Shown here: one piece after another, positions 47,007 through 55,941 of the stretch
How positions within the stretch are numbered: position 1 is the stretch's first letter
How the letters are laid out: every line of letters begins with the position of its first letter
Origin: Coleofasciculaceae cyanobacterium
Lineage (GTDB): Bacteria; Cyanobacteriota; Cyanobacteriia; Cyanobacteriales; Xenococcaceae
Reading direction: 5' to 3'
Length of the DNA stretch: 64,000 nucleotides
Assembly: GCA_036703275.1 (NCBI GenBank)
Contig: DATNPK010000110.1
Coordinates: forward strand, 1-64,000
Made by a program: the position numbers and the translations under genes
Notes under the pieces: generated by a model
Told to the model about the DNA's origin: nothing
The model's database searches: none
What the model saw: only the letters and a program-made list of their open reading frames with translations

Positions 47007-47131
47007 CATCTGATTGTTAATCTTTGCATTCAGTTGCGTGCGTTGCCAAACAATTTGCCTTAATATTGCAAGAAGACAATTTATGCAAGACTATCTTGCA
47101 ACTCGTAAATTTTGCAATTCCAACCACAACT

Positions 47132-47935
47132 ATGACTGGAAAAGTACTAGATAATGGTTCAACTGGAGCTTTAGTTCTCATCTTACCTTTGGCATTTGGT
47201 TTTGTTGTTTTGTATATGCTATGGCCCTTTCTGCTATTAATAGCAGCGGTAATTGTAGCTTTCAAACTTTGGCAGAACTATCAGTGGCAAAAATGGTGTG
47301 GTGAAATTAATCCTTACTTTAATCAACTGATTAAGGAAAATAGAGGGTATCTAACTCCAGTAGACCTATCCATAAAAGCAAACCTTACCGCTAGAGCAGC
47401 CAAAGTGTTTCTCGCTCGTAAAAGTGATGAGTATGGCACTAAGCCAAAGACAGTCCCCGAAAAGGGGGTCGTATATTATTTTCCTACTGCAAGCGCTTTA
47501 GGCAGTATCTTAGATGATAGTGAACCAGAAGCAGCAGTAAACTCTTATCAATTAGCAGCTAAAGACTCTAATAAATTATCTGTTAGAGGCATTGCTCAAT
47601 TGGCAAAGCAAGAACAAGAAGTTCACGATACAGTTACAAATTCCGCATCATCTTCTGTCGCACTGGCTACCAGAGCAGAATCTCCACAGTCAACTGCAAT
47701 TGAACCTGAGTCCGAGACAGATAGTTCAACTATTGAAAGAGCCGCTTCTATTGATGCCGGTCAATCATTGATTCAAGCTGAACTAGCAAAACGCCTCGAC
47801 TTAAATTCTAGTACGGTTGGTAGACGTAAATCTGAACCAGATTTTGAAGAGTGGAGTCAGAGCAAAGATCCTGAAGGAATAGCTTGGAAATATGAATCGG
47901 ATACTAAGCTCTATGTAGCTGTCATTCCTAATTAA
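47132..47935 (+). CDS. membrane-anchored protein of unknown function
   Basis: I start it at the ATG at 47132 (MTGKVLDNGST), 267 residues; a longer reading from 47024 adds 36 residues that look non-coding and no ribosome site favours it. Two closely spaced membrane segments lie at about residues 11-43 (LVLILPLAFGFVVLYMLWPF, then LLLIAAVIVAF). The rest is cytosolic: a winged-helix-like stretch near the middle (TPVDLSIKANLTARAAKVFL), a serine/glutamate-rich linker, and a second helical stretch SLIQAELAKRLDLNSSTVGRRKS that resembles a DNA-binding helix-turn-helix. The function is unknown; a membrane-tethered regulator is possible. Confidence 0.7.
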   Translation: MTGKVLDNGSTGALVLILPLAFGFVVLYMLWPFLLLIAAVIVAFKLWQNYQWQKWCGEINPYFNQLIKENRGYLTPVDLSIKANLTARAAKVFLARKSDEYGTKPKTVPEKGVVYYFPTASALGSILDDSEPEAAVNSYQLAAKDSNKLSVRGIAQLAKQEQEVHDTVTNSASSSVALATRAESPQSTAIEPESETDSSTIERAASIDAGQSLIQAELAKRLDLNSSTVGRRKSEPDFEEWSQSKDPEGIAWKYESDTKLYVAVIPN

Positions 47936-48020
47936 AAATTCCTTGTTGTTAAGTGTGATTTGTCAATCCGATTTACTCAAATATCATTTCGAGCATAGTC
48001 AGACTTTCAGTTTTTAGTCA

Positions 48021-48090
48021 GGATTAGGGTTGGAGTTGGAGAAATAGGCTATTTTTACAGGTACTATTCTCCGCTTCCCCTAATCCTTTT
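48021..48090 (+). terminator. long hairpin terminator after the membrane-protein gene
   Basis: Outer arms GGATTAGGG (48021-48029) and CCCTAATCC (48078-48086) close an inner pairing (GGAGAAATAG / CTATTCTCC), then TTTT (48087-48090). It lies 86 nt past the upstream stop, on the + strand. Confidence 0.7.
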
Positions 48091-48179
48091 AGTTTTATTG
48101 GGTTATGTTATCTGTATCATCTTGTAACTTGAAAAAGTATTAAGACTTAATTTTTATTCACTTTATTCGTAATTTTTTT

Positions 48180-48986
48180 GTGTCTAATCAGATTAATCAG
48201 CACTGGCACTGGCAAGCCTGCCAAGATTATTACTATTTAACCTGTAAACTTTTATCGGCTTGGCAACATGGCTTTTTTACTAAAGAGTTTTATCCTCGCA
48301 CTCCAAAAGACCTAACCTCTATTCTGCAACCTCATACAACCGCATATCGGGTTAAGCAGGTACACGGCAATGTGGTCTTAACACCAAAGGAAATAGTCGA
48401 TGTAGGTAACCGAAAAAATTGCCATAATTCCTTGGCGGAAGCGGATGCCGTTATTAGCGATCGCCCGCACCAGTCTGTTTGGGTAGCCAGTGCCGACTGT
48501 ACTCCGATCTTAATTGGAGATGTAGTTACAGGACAGGTGTGTGCCATTCATGCAGGTTGGCGCGGAACAGCGCAAAAAATCGTCCCTCAGGCGATCGCTA
48601 GATTAATTAAGTTCGGCGGTAGTCAGAAAAAAAATTTACGTATTGCCATTGGTCCAGCGATCGCTGGGGCAGTGTATCAGGTAGATGAAAGCGTGGCGAT
48701 TGAAGTAGGACAAAGCATTATTTTAGATGCCGAGAGCAAGACTGATGCCGAAATATTAACCGAGTTAAAGCAGCTAAATAATACGCCAATTCTCGATGAT
48801 GCGCTGTCTGGAAAAGCTCGTTTAAACGTACCGCGAGTTAATCAAATTCAGCTAGAGCAGCTAGATATTAGTTTAAAACATATTGCGATCGCTCCTTACT
48901 GTACTTTTCAACAGAGCGATCGCTTCTTTTCTTATCGACGCACTGGCGAGAAAAAAGTTCAGTGGTCAGGAATTGTTTCTCAATAG
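48180..48986 (+). CDS. pgeF: multicopper polyphenol oxidase/LACC1 (YfiH) family protein
   Basis: The 268-residue protein has the YfiH/LACC1 signature: VKQVHG, VASADCTPILI, and AIHAGWRGTAQKI; the histidines and cysteine are zinc ligands. Family members hydrolyse purine nucleosides (adenosine phosphorylase/deaminase) and E. coli PgeF edits a peptidoglycan precursor error. I start it at the GTG at 48180; no upstream ATG fits. It is followed after about 100 nt by the DciA-like gene. Confidence 0.88.
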   Translation: MSNQINQHWHWQACQDYYYLTCKLLSAWQHGFFTKEFYPRTPKDLTSILQPHTTAYRVKQVHGNVVLTPKEIVDVGNRKNCHNSLAEADAVISDRPHQSVWVASADCTPILIGDVVTGQVCAIHAGWRGTAQKIVPQAIARLIKFGGSQKKNLRIAIGPAIAGAVYQVDESVAIEVGQSIILDAESKTDAEILTELKQLNNTPILDDALSGKARLNVPRVNQIQLEQLDISLKHIAIAPYCTFQQSDRFFSYRRTGEKKVQWSGIVSQ

Positions 48987-49084
48987 CTATAAACTTTAGA
49001 TAAAATACATTTATATCCAAGATCTGAATATTTTAGGCAGATCTTCAATTCTCGATCTCCAGTCTTTGATTCTCAGTCTTTAAC

Positions 49085-49714
49085 TTGCACTTCAACTCTG
49101 TAGAACAAATCTTAACCCAACTCGAGCAGCAGCCTGGTTGGGAAAAATTTAGAGAATACCGCCAATTACTCAAATGTTGGCACAATACTGTCAATCAGCA
49201 GATCGGCGAACATACTCGTCCACTCCACATCACCCGACAGGTGCTTTGGGTGGCTACTTCTAGTGCCGCAAGAGCGCAAGAACTTTCTTTTCAACGATAT
49301 TCTCTGCTAAAACGACTCAACAAGCAGCTAACCTTTAATTTAAAAGATATTCGTTTTTCATCTTCTGGGTGGCATCAGACAACTTATCAACCAGAAATTA
49401 AACCAAGTTTATTTAGTGTTACTACTCAACAAAAATCTGAAATAGCTTTAAGCTCAATTGTTACGGAGCAAGATGCTGAAAATAGCCAAAACGAGCCTAT
49501 GTCGGCATCTTCGGCTGATTCTGCTAAAGCTAAGTATGCTGCTGAACGTTGGCTAAAAACTCTTGAACGCAACTCTTTATCTTTGCTTCTTTGTCCTGGC
49601 TGTAATTGTCCCACGCCAAAGGGAGAAATAGAACGTTGGAATTTATGCTGTCACTGCATAGCTCAGAAATGGTCGGAAAAATATCAACCGCCAAATTTTC
49701 CAGAGCGTAAATAA
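49085..49714 (+). CDS. DUF721/DciA-like protein with C-terminal zinc motif
   Basis: A 209-residue protein. The N-terminal part (about residues 5-95) is the DUF721/DciA core: WHNTVNQQIGEHTRPLHITR, VLWVATSSAARAQELSF. DciA helps load the replicative helicase in most bacteria without DnaC. A poorly conserved linker (about 100-155) leads to a cysteine motif LCPGCNCPTP...LCCHC that looks like a zinc ribbon, absent in classical DciA. The start is a TTG (49085), because no in-frame ATG lies near; this is the least certain point. Confidence 0.75.
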   Translation: MHFNSVEQILTQLEQQPGWEKFREYRQLLKCWHNTVNQQIGEHTRPLHITRQVLWVATSSAARAQELSFQRYSLLKRLNKQLTFNLKDIRFSSSGWHQTTYQPEIKPSLFSVTTQQKSEIALSSIVTEQDAENSQNEPMSASSADSAKAKYAAERWLKTLERNSLSLLLCPGCNCPTPKGEIERWNLCCHCIAQKWSEKYQPPNFPERK

Positions 49715-50000
49715 AAAAGTCTAAAGACGTTTGGCTGGATTGTTGATGATCCCCATTGCTTTTTCTGGCTATATATCCCTGAAAATACTTAGTTAAAAGT
49801 ATTTTTTAATACTATCTTTTGACGATATTGTATCTGTTCATTAATCAATTATAAAGAGAATATGAAAGGTTAAGAGTGGCTGGGGATCACTCTAAGCCTT
49901 ACCAGATGATTATTTCAATTAGATAATTGTGATTATGAAGACAAAGCAAAATATAAATAGCGGAATGGAATAAAACCGAGTCAGAAAACCGAATGAAATA

Positions 50001-50288
50001 ATGAAAGAAATAAATTTTGCTACTTCTGCCTGTCGCTACTGTCGTTTTTATGAACCACAGGGACGCAGGGGCGGTTGTTGTCAAATATTAGACGTGCCAG
50101 TCGAGGGTAGTTGGAAAGCTTGCTCTTTTGCTTCTCCTCCCTTTAAAGCAACGCTAAAAAAATTAGAAGACATTTATCAGTTGAAAACTTCAATGCCGCT
50201 GAATACATCCTCTCAACTAGCTTCTAGCGTATCTAAGATTAAAGTTGAGGATAATTGTCCTCAAATGGCTTCTCCAAAATCGGAGTAA
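50001..50288 (+). CDS. small cysteine-rich cyanobacterial protein
   Basis: A 95-residue protein with a conserved-looking N-terminus: SACRYCRFYEPQGRRGGCCQ, then GSWKACSFASPPF, holding five cysteines in a spacing that suggests a metal or Fe-S site. The C-terminal third is variable. I do not recognise a named family, and no function is known. Soluble. The gene has a weak ribosome site; a strong terminator lies about 100 nt downstream. Confidence 0.75.
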   Translation: MKEINFATSACRYCRFYEPQGRRGGCCQILDVPVEGSWKACSFASPPFKATLKKLEDIYQLKTSMPLNTSSQLASSVSKIKVEDNCPQMASPKSE

Positions 50289-50387
50289 TTTACTCTAAAA
50301 AAAATTTGCCCAGATGATTTAGAATCTCTTTTCTTAGTTCATCAATTCAAACAGCTTACTTAATGTAAGCGACTTTTAATTTGGTAC

Positions 50388-50417
50388 GCGCTCTTAAAAT
50401 TTTGAGAGCGCTTTTTT
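50388..50417 (+). terminator. rho-independent terminator
   Basis: GCGCTCT (50388-50394), AT-rich self-complementary centre, AGAGCGC (50405-50411), six Ts (50412-50417). It ends the upstream small gene and precedes menB, which is read on the other strand. Confidence 0.9.
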
Positions 50418-50462
50418 ATAGTCTTTTTATTTGTACTCTAACTTAATGAGTATGACCATTGC

Positions 50463-51296
50463 TTAAGGTAACCAGGGATATTGCTGAAAATCTGGAGGGC
50501 GTTTTTCTAGAAAAGCTTGTTTTCCTTCTGCCCCCTCTTCTGTCATGTAATAGAGCATGGTGGCATTACCTGCTAGTTCTTGTATGCCAGCTTGGCCATC
50601 ACAGTCAGCATTAAATGCAGCTTTGAGACATCTAATCGCCATCGGACTTTTGGACAAGATTTCTTGTGACCACTTAATTCCTTCCGCTTCTAATTCTTCC
50701 ACTGGTACAACACAGTTGACTAAACCCATTTCTTTGGCTTCGGTGGCGCTATATTGCCGACAGAGAAACCAAATCTCTCTAGCTTTTTTTTGCCCGACAA
50801 TTCGAGCCAGATAACCAGAACCAAATCCGCCATCAAAACTACCTACCTTGGGGCCTGTCTGCCCAAAAACAGCATTTTCGGCTGCAATGGTTAGATCGCA
50901 TAACACATGAAGTACGTGACCCCCACCAATTGCATAACCCGCAACTAAAGCAATCGTAACTTTAGGGAGTGAACGAATTAGACGCTGTAAATCTAAAACA
51001 TTGAGTCTTGGTGTTCCGCGATCGTCTATGTAGCCTGCCTTCCCTCTAATGCTTTGATCTCCACCAGCGCAAAAAGCGTATTTACCATCTGTATGAGGTC
51101 CCGCGCCAGTTAAGAGAATTACACCAACAGTATTATCTTCACGAGCGTCAACGAAAGCATCGTACATCTCAAATACAGTTTTGGGGCGAAAAGCGTTACG
51201 TTTGTGAGGACGATTAATCGTAATTTTGGCAATGCCATGCCATTTTTGGTAAAGAATATCTTCGTAAGTTTTAGCCGTTTGCCATTCAACTTGCAT
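50463..51296 (-). CDS. menB: 1,4-dihydroxy-2-naphthoyl-CoA synthase
   Basis: The 277-residue crotonase-fold enzyme cyclises O-succinylbenzoyl-CoA in phylloquinone synthesis. Diagnostic segments: [57 protein letters not shown] and the C-terminal [12 protein letters not shown]. The oxyanion-hole and substrate residues are intact. Length is normal. In cyanobacteria phylloquinone is the A1 acceptor of photosystem I. The 450-nt upstream region is gene-free. Confidence 0.97.
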   Translation of the reverse strand: MQVEWQTAKTYEDILYQKWHGIAKITINRPHKRNAFRPKTVFEMYDAFVDAREDNTVGVILLTGAGPHTDGKYAFCAGGDQSIRGKAGYIDDRGTPRLNVLDLQRLIRSLPKVTIALVAGYAIGGGHVLHVLCDLTIAAENAVFGQTGPKVGSFDGGFGSGYLARIVGQKKAREIWFLCRQYSATEAKEMGLVNCVVPVEELEAEGIKWSQEILSKSPMAIRCLKAAFNADCDGQAGIQELAGNATMLYYMTEEGAEGKQAFLEKRPPDFQQYPWLP

Positions 51297-51787
51297 AGTT
51301 TATCGCTACAAAAATCAAAGTAATTGTTTAATAAAATTAAATCATTGAATCTCCACTTAACTATAAACAGATATTGGAACTGCATTTTGCCATAATGCCG
51401 TTTTTACCTAGTATCAAATATTAAAATTGATTGCTTAAACATTATGCTAATTGTTTAGCTTAATACAAACCATTTTTAAATTACTCAGCTAAGTGGAATG
51501 TAGTAGCACATTTACCTATAAATCAACCATAAACTAAAAAAATCGCTGTTTTTTATAGACTATATGTAAAAATATATTAATACTATTGTCAGTTTACAAT
51601 TATGCTAAACAACAACCTTATCTGGTTGGGGATCGAGCCTTAAGTAGATGAAATCTATATAAAGATTGATTATTTTTTTATAAATAGAAATTAAGATTAG
51701 AGAAAGTTATATTTAATATCAATCACTTTAACTTAAGCAGAATCTATGGGACGAGACAAGCCCCTATATTTTCTAGGATCAATCAAA
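51297..51787. other. AT-rich intergenic region upstream of menB
   Basis: About 490 nt between divergent menB and a small zinc-ribbon gene. Open readings on either strand are short and lack neighbour-like codon use. It should hold two promoters; I cannot identify them. Confidence 0.55.
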
Positions 51788-51985
51788 ATGATTAAAACAC
51801 AGATAATATACTGCCCTAACTGTGGCGCTCGCGCTACCAGAAGTATTATAGATAATTCAATCAAACGCACTTCCTGCGAAAGTTGCGACTATTTGCTGGT
51901 ACAATGCGCTAAAACTGGCAAAGTAATTGAAGCTTATGCTCCAGGCATTAATAGTTATTGTGCGATTAATGCTACACCAGTTTAA
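51788..51985 (+). CDS. small zinc-ribbon protein, 65 aa
   Basis: The reading [20 protein letters not shown] carries a CPNCG zinc knuckle, and a second pair CESCDY follows, giving a likely four-cysteine zinc ribbon. I choose the ATG at 51788 because AGGA lies 10 nt upstream; an in-frame ATG at 51746 adds a non-conserved stretch. Function unknown; similar small cyanobacterial proteins are sometimes mislabelled as PriA fragments. Its stop overlaps the rlmN stop by 4 nt on the other strand. Confidence 0.65.
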   Translation: MIKTQIIYCPNCGARATRSIIDNSIKRTSCESCDYLLVQCAKTGKVIEAYAPGINSYCAINATPV

Positions 51986-53025
51986 ACCTTTGAGGCTCTT
52001 AATTGTCCACAGGCTGCATTTGCTTCCAAGCCACGAGAATAGCGCACGCTAACGGCTATTTTGGCTGATTCTAAAATGTTGGCAAATTCTCTAATTCGGT
52101 AATTATTTGGTCTTTGATAATCAACCTCAGAAATAGGATTATAAGGGATTAAATTGACATGAGTTTGAAAACCTTTGAGAAGTTGAGTCAATTCCAGCGC
52201 ATTTTCGGGTAAATCGTTGATTCCTGCCAGAAGAACATACTCAAAAGTTACTCTTCTACCCGTAACCTGGACATAATCTCGGCACTCATCTAAAAGATTA
52301 TTTAAAATATATTGTTTGGCACTAGGAATCAACTGCTCTCGCAAAGCTTGATTAGAAGCGTGAAGACTTACCGCCAAGACAATTTGTAATTGATGTTGGG
52401 CTAGCTGTTGAATTTTACCAGGAATACCTACTGTTGAGATAGTGAGCGATCGCGCACCGATTCCAACATCCTGATTGAGAGATTTAACCGCAGCAACAAC
52501 CTGATCGAGGTTTGCCATTGGCTCTCCCATACCCATAAACACCACGTTGCTAACTCTTTGCTCAAAGTCTTCTTGTACTGTAAGTACCTGATCGACAATT
52601 TCGTGAGCCTTAAGATTACGCGTAAAGCCGCCTTTGCCTGTGGCACAGAAATCACAGTCCATCGGACAACCGACTTGGGAAGAAACGCATACGGTTAAAC
52701 GTTTGGCAGTAGGAATACCAACCGCCTCAATAATCAAACCATCAGCTAAACGCAGTAAATACTTACGAGTGCGATCGGGGGCAACGCTGCGATAATGAAT
52801 ACTAGAGCGTCCAACCGGATAGTTTGCTCTTTCCTCGCGCCATTTTTTAGGAAAGACAGAAATATCCAAAAGCGATCGCGCTTCTTTTTGATATAACCAT
52901 TGATATAATTGCTTACCCCGATAGGCTGGTTGCCCCTGCTGTTGTATCCAGTCGGTTAATTCCTCAAGAGATTTACCCAAAAGAACTTCATCGGTACTTG
53001 ATTGCTTCTTCGTTTGTAGCGTCAT
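51982..53025 (-). CDS. rlmN: dual-specificity rRNA/tRNA adenine-C2 methyltransferase RlmN
   Basis: The 347-residue radical-SAM enzyme methylates A2503 of 23S rRNA and A37 of some tRNAs. The cluster motif CxxxCxxC is CPMDCDFC (C120, C124, C127); the methyl-carrying cysteine and the paired C-terminal cysteine (ACGQL) are also present. [16 protein letters not shown] and [13 protein letters not shown] are further RlmN hallmarks. Length is normal. It converges with the zinc-ribbon gene, overlapping by 4 nt. Confidence 0.97.
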   Translation of the reverse strand: MTLQTKKQSSTDEVLLGKSLEELTDWIQQQGQPAYRGKQLYQWLYQKEARSLLDISVFPKKWREERANYPVGRSSIHYRSVAPDRTRKYLLRLADGLIIEAVGIPTAKRLTVCVSSQVGCPMDCDFCATGKGGFTRNLKAHEIVDQVLTVQEDFEQRVSNVVFMGMGEPMANLDQVVAAVKSLNQDVGIGARSLTISTVGIPGKIQQLAQHQLQIVLAVSLHASNQALREQLIPSAKQYILNNLLDECRDYVQVTGRRVTFEYVLLAGINDLPENALELTQLLKGFQTHVNLIPYNPISEVDYQRPNNYRIREFANILESAKIAVSVRYSRGLEANAACGQLRASKV

Positions 53026-53328
53026 TTTGTTTTGCTGTGTCGGCAGAAAGGAGATTGATTACTTGAGACGGTTATTTGTCATTATTCATTGGCGATTGGC
53101 AAGAATCTCTAGACAATCTTATTCTACAGTTAATCGATTAAAGCAAACATCAGTTAATAGTATTTAAACCGACATTTGGCGGGTTGATGGATCGAGGTAG
53201 GAACATTAATATGAAGAGTTTAAATAGCCAATTTTGGAGAGCAAATTTAAAAACTGAAACCGCTTAGGTATAGTAGCAAAAATTGGAAAATTTTACATTT
53301 TTTAGGCAACCCTTGGCAAAAATATTAT
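53026..53328. other. 303-nt intergenic region
   Basis: Between rlmN and the alkyltransferase-like gene. I see no coding potential, repeat or hairpin of note. Confidence 0.5.
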
Positions 53329-53688
53329 TTAATCTCCTGATTTACTTGCGAAATGTTCGTTTACAGTGCAACTAGATTTTATAGATTGCCAGCGATATTT
53401 ATTCAGGTTAACCTTGCCGTTACTTTGAAATTTAATTCCTTCTTCTGCCAATAAAACTTTCTGTAAATAATCATCGCCTTGACGCTGAAAAGAATAGGAA
53501 ATTTCGCCCTTAGCATTAATTACTCTTTGCCAAGGAATATCATCTTCAATATCTACTCGAAAAAGAGCATATCCTACTAAACGAGCTTTACCATATAATC
53601 CTGCCAAATCAGCAATTTGTCCGTAGGTTGCTACTTTACCTGGGGGGATTTTACGGACAATCTCATAAATGCGATTGTATTGAGACAT
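53329..53688 (-). CDS. alkyltransferase-like protein (MGMT fold, no active cysteine)
   Basis: The 119-residue protein has the MGMT C-terminal domain: IPPGKVATYGQIADLAG and a recognition helix ARLVGYALFR. The alkyl-acceptor PCHRV is replaced by PWQRV (W53 in place of Cys), so it cannot transfer alkyl groups. This is the alkyltransferase-like (ATL) class, which binds O6-alkylguanine and hands it to nucleotide excision repair. The usual N-terminal MGMT domain is absent, as in other ATLs. Upstream of rsmA's end on the same strand. Confidence 0.85.
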   Translation of the reverse strand: MSQYNRIYEIVRKIPPGKVATYGQIADLAGLYGKARLVGYALFRVDIEDDIPWQRVINAKGEISYSFQRQGDDYLQKVLLAEEGIKFQSNGKVNLNKYRWQSIKSSCTVNEHFASKSGD

Positions 53689-53766
53689 CTATCAATTTTT
53701 ATCTCTGAAAAAGATTTACTGATTGTGAATACTATTGATTATTGATGATTAGTTAATAATTTAACT

Positions 53767-54612
53767 TTAAAGATTAATACTGTTACTTAATAGAATCCAG
53801 TTTTCTAAGCTTAGATCTTCGGCTCTACATTGAGAATTAAAGTTTAGTTTTTCTAATAGCTGATTCAAATCATCAGGAGCAATTAAACTTTTTAAATTAT
53901 TCTTGAGCATTTTACGGCGACTGGCAAAGCCTAGTTTAACTAATATTTCTAATTGTCGGGAATTATTAGCAGGTTGGTTGACTACTCTAGGGCGCAGCCT
54001 GATAATAACTGAATCTACTTTTGGTGGTGGATAAAAAGATCTGGCCCGAACATGACAAATTAATTCACAATCAGCTAAATATTGAACTCGAATTGATAAA
54101 GCACCAAAGGCTTTGCTACCAGGTATAGCTACTAAACGTTCTCCTACTTCTTTTTGCACTAGCAATACAATTGATTCATACTGCTGTGGTGCAGGAGTAG
54201 CAATTTTTCCTAAGAGCTTTTCGATAATTGGTCCTGTAATGTTGTATGGAATATTAGCAACCACTTTGTTAGGATTTTCGAACTTAGGAAAATTTTGTAG
54301 CAGAGATGATAAATTTAACTTTAAGAAATCATCTTGAGCTAACAAAAAGTTTTCGCGATCGCCAAATTTATGAACCAGTTTTTTGCATAAGTCACGATCG
54401 ATTTCTACGGAAACTAAAGCCGAAACTTTTGCTAGTAACCGAGCAGTTAAATTTCCTGTACCTGGCCCAATTTCTAAAATGCGATCGCTTTGGGTCAATT
54501 CCGCAGCAATAATAATTTGGTCTAAAATATCTTCATCCCGTAACCAATGTTGACCAAACTGTTTACGCGGTCTAAAACTGGCAGGTTTTTTAGTTTTTTT
54601 GCTAGATGTCAT
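53767..54612 (-). CDS. rsmA: 16S rRNA dimethyladenosine transferase
   Basis: The 281-residue methyltransferase dimethylates A1518/A1519 of 16S rRNA (KsgA). Motif I is ILEIGPGTGNLT, the catalytic motif is NIPYNITGPI, and the C-terminal segment VRLRPR-type VIIRLRPRVV is usual. The N-terminus RKQFGQHWLRDEDILD is the standard one. Complete, normal size. It is followed by an ATL gene, and directly upstream lies decayed purU. Confidence 0.97.
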   Translation of the reverse strand: MTSSKKTKKPASFRPRKQFGQHWLRDEDILDQIIIAAELTQSDRILEIGPGTGNLTARLLAKVSALVSVEIDRDLCKKLVHKFGDRENFLLAQDDFLKLNLSSLLQNFPKFENPNKVVANIPYNITGPIIEKLLGKIATPAPQQYESIVLLVQKEVGERLVAIPGSKAFGALSIRVQYLADCELICHVRARSFYPPPKVDSVIIRLRPRVVNQPANNSRQLEILVKLGFASRRKMLKNNLKSLIAPDDLNQLLEKLNFNSQCRAEDLSLENWILLSNSINL

Positions 54613-54677
54613 TTAAAAAGTAAGAAGTAAAGCAGTAAGTTAAAGACTTAATATCTTAGGCGGTTTATTTTTTCTCG

Positions 54678-54704
54678 GCGTTGCTAAATTAAAATTCAGC
54701 AACA
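54678..54704. repeat. possible remnant of a GGCGTTGCT-ended element
   Basis: GGCGTTGCTAAATT followed at once by AATTCAGCAAC, an inverted pair with one mismatched position. The left half matches the MITE end at 7581, the right half is cut before CGCC. It abuts the 3' end of the purU pseudogene (4 nt). Confidence 0.45.
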
Positions 54705-54707
54705 GTT

Positions 54708-55558
54708 TTAACTAAAAACTACGGTTTTATTGTCATAAACTAAAACGCGATTTTGCAGATGCAGTCTTACTGCACGTGATAGTACCAATTTTTCCAGATC
54801 TTTTCCCTTACGAATTAGATCCGCTACCGTATCTTAATGATTAACTCGTACCATTTCTTGCTCAATTATTGGACCTTCATCTAGATCCTGAGTAACATAA
54901 TGAGCCGTCGCCCCAATAATTTTAACTCCTCTAGCGTGTGCGCGATGATAAGGTTTTGCTCCAGGGAAAGCAGGCAAAAATGAATGATGGATATTAATAA
55001 TATTCGGAAACTGGTTAAACAACTCAAGGCTGAGAATTTGCATATATTTAGCCAAAACCAGCAGATCTATCTCGTATTGATGAAAAAGCTCTAGCTGTTT
55101 TGCTTCTTGCTCTGCTTTAGCTTCTTTAGTAATGGACAAGTGATAAAAATCAAGCTTAAACTGCTTAGCGATCGCTTCCAAATGCGGATGATTGCTAATA
55201 ATTAGAGCAATAGTACCTGGTAATTCTCTAGCTTGATGTTGCTAGAGATCCCCAAGACAATGGTCCAAAATGGCGATTTGGATCGCCATTTTGGACAGAG
55301 TGTGGGAAAAGTGTAGCTGCCAGGTTGCCTTTCCAGGTTTGGCGATCGCAGCAAAGGCAGTTGCGATCGCCTCCCGGGCAAGTTAAAGCCTTCAAGTTGC
55401 CATTCAATGCGAATCAGGAATAAACTTGTAGCGCAGTCGGTATGCTGATCGGCATGAATAATATTACCGCCGTTAGCATAGATAAAGTTGGCTATCTTAG
55501 CAACTAATCCAGGACTATCGGGGCAAGAAACTAATAAAGTTGCAGTAGACTGATTCAT
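54708..55558 (-). pseudogene. purU: decayed formyltetrahydrofolate deformylase
   Basis: PurU releases formate from 10-formyltetrahydrofolate. The N-terminal ACT domain is intact (SCPDSPGLVAKIANFIY, DCATSLFLIRIEW). At CCCGGG (about 55373-55378) one base is missing: after LEGFNLP the frame shifts, and the neighbouring frame goes on as REAIATAFAAIAKP. In that frame a TAG (55244-55242) falls in DL*QHQARELP, and a TAA (54836-54834) in VNH*DTVADLIRKGKDLE. Beyond each, conserved PurU sequence resumes (ISNHPHLEAIA, FPNIINIHHSFLPAFPGA; RAVRLHLQNRVLVYDNKT), ending at 54708. The length, 851 nt, equals 284 codons minus one base, the family size. Confidence 0.92.
55263..55296. repeat. perfect 15-bp palindrome inside decayed purU
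   Basis: GTCCAAAATGGCGAT (55263-55277), loop TTGG, ATCGCCATTTTGGAC (55282-55296). It falls in the stretch where the expected KMAIWVSRQDHCL-like sequence is altered to KMAIQIAILDHCL. Confidence 0.85.
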
Positions 55559-55941
55559 ACATACTTAATAAGTAACGTTTTATAACAACTATTAAAATGA
55601 TATTTATCTAGGTGTAGAGAAAAAGATAACAGATTATAAGAGATAACTAAATTTTTTTAGTACCAGACTTAATTTGATACGGCAATTTTGGGCAAACTAA
55701 AAATGTGTCGTCAACTATAATAATTCAAACAAATATATTTAATTCAATATTTCAATATGTTTTACTGACAATCATCTTATGTCTAAACCATATATTTCAT
55801 ATTTTTAAACTTACCAACCCTCAGCTCAAACATTTTTAGTGAACCTTCCCTGGCAATTATTTATTGAAAGCATCAAATTTACCTCAATTTTATTTTCAAG
55901 TTAAGCAATAAAGCAATATTCGGTTAAAACTACTAACTAAT
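55559..55941. other. 383-nt intergenic region before the CheA-type gene
   Basis: AT-rich spacer between divergent purU remnant and the large kinase gene. No plausible gene, repeat or strong hairpin is seen; it should contain the kinase promoter. Confidence 0.5.

Noticed and set aside
54834-55558. Two separate small genes (115 aa and 118 aa readings)
   Set aside because: They are pieces of one purU split by a frameshift and stop codons; conserved sequence continues through and beyond both lesions.
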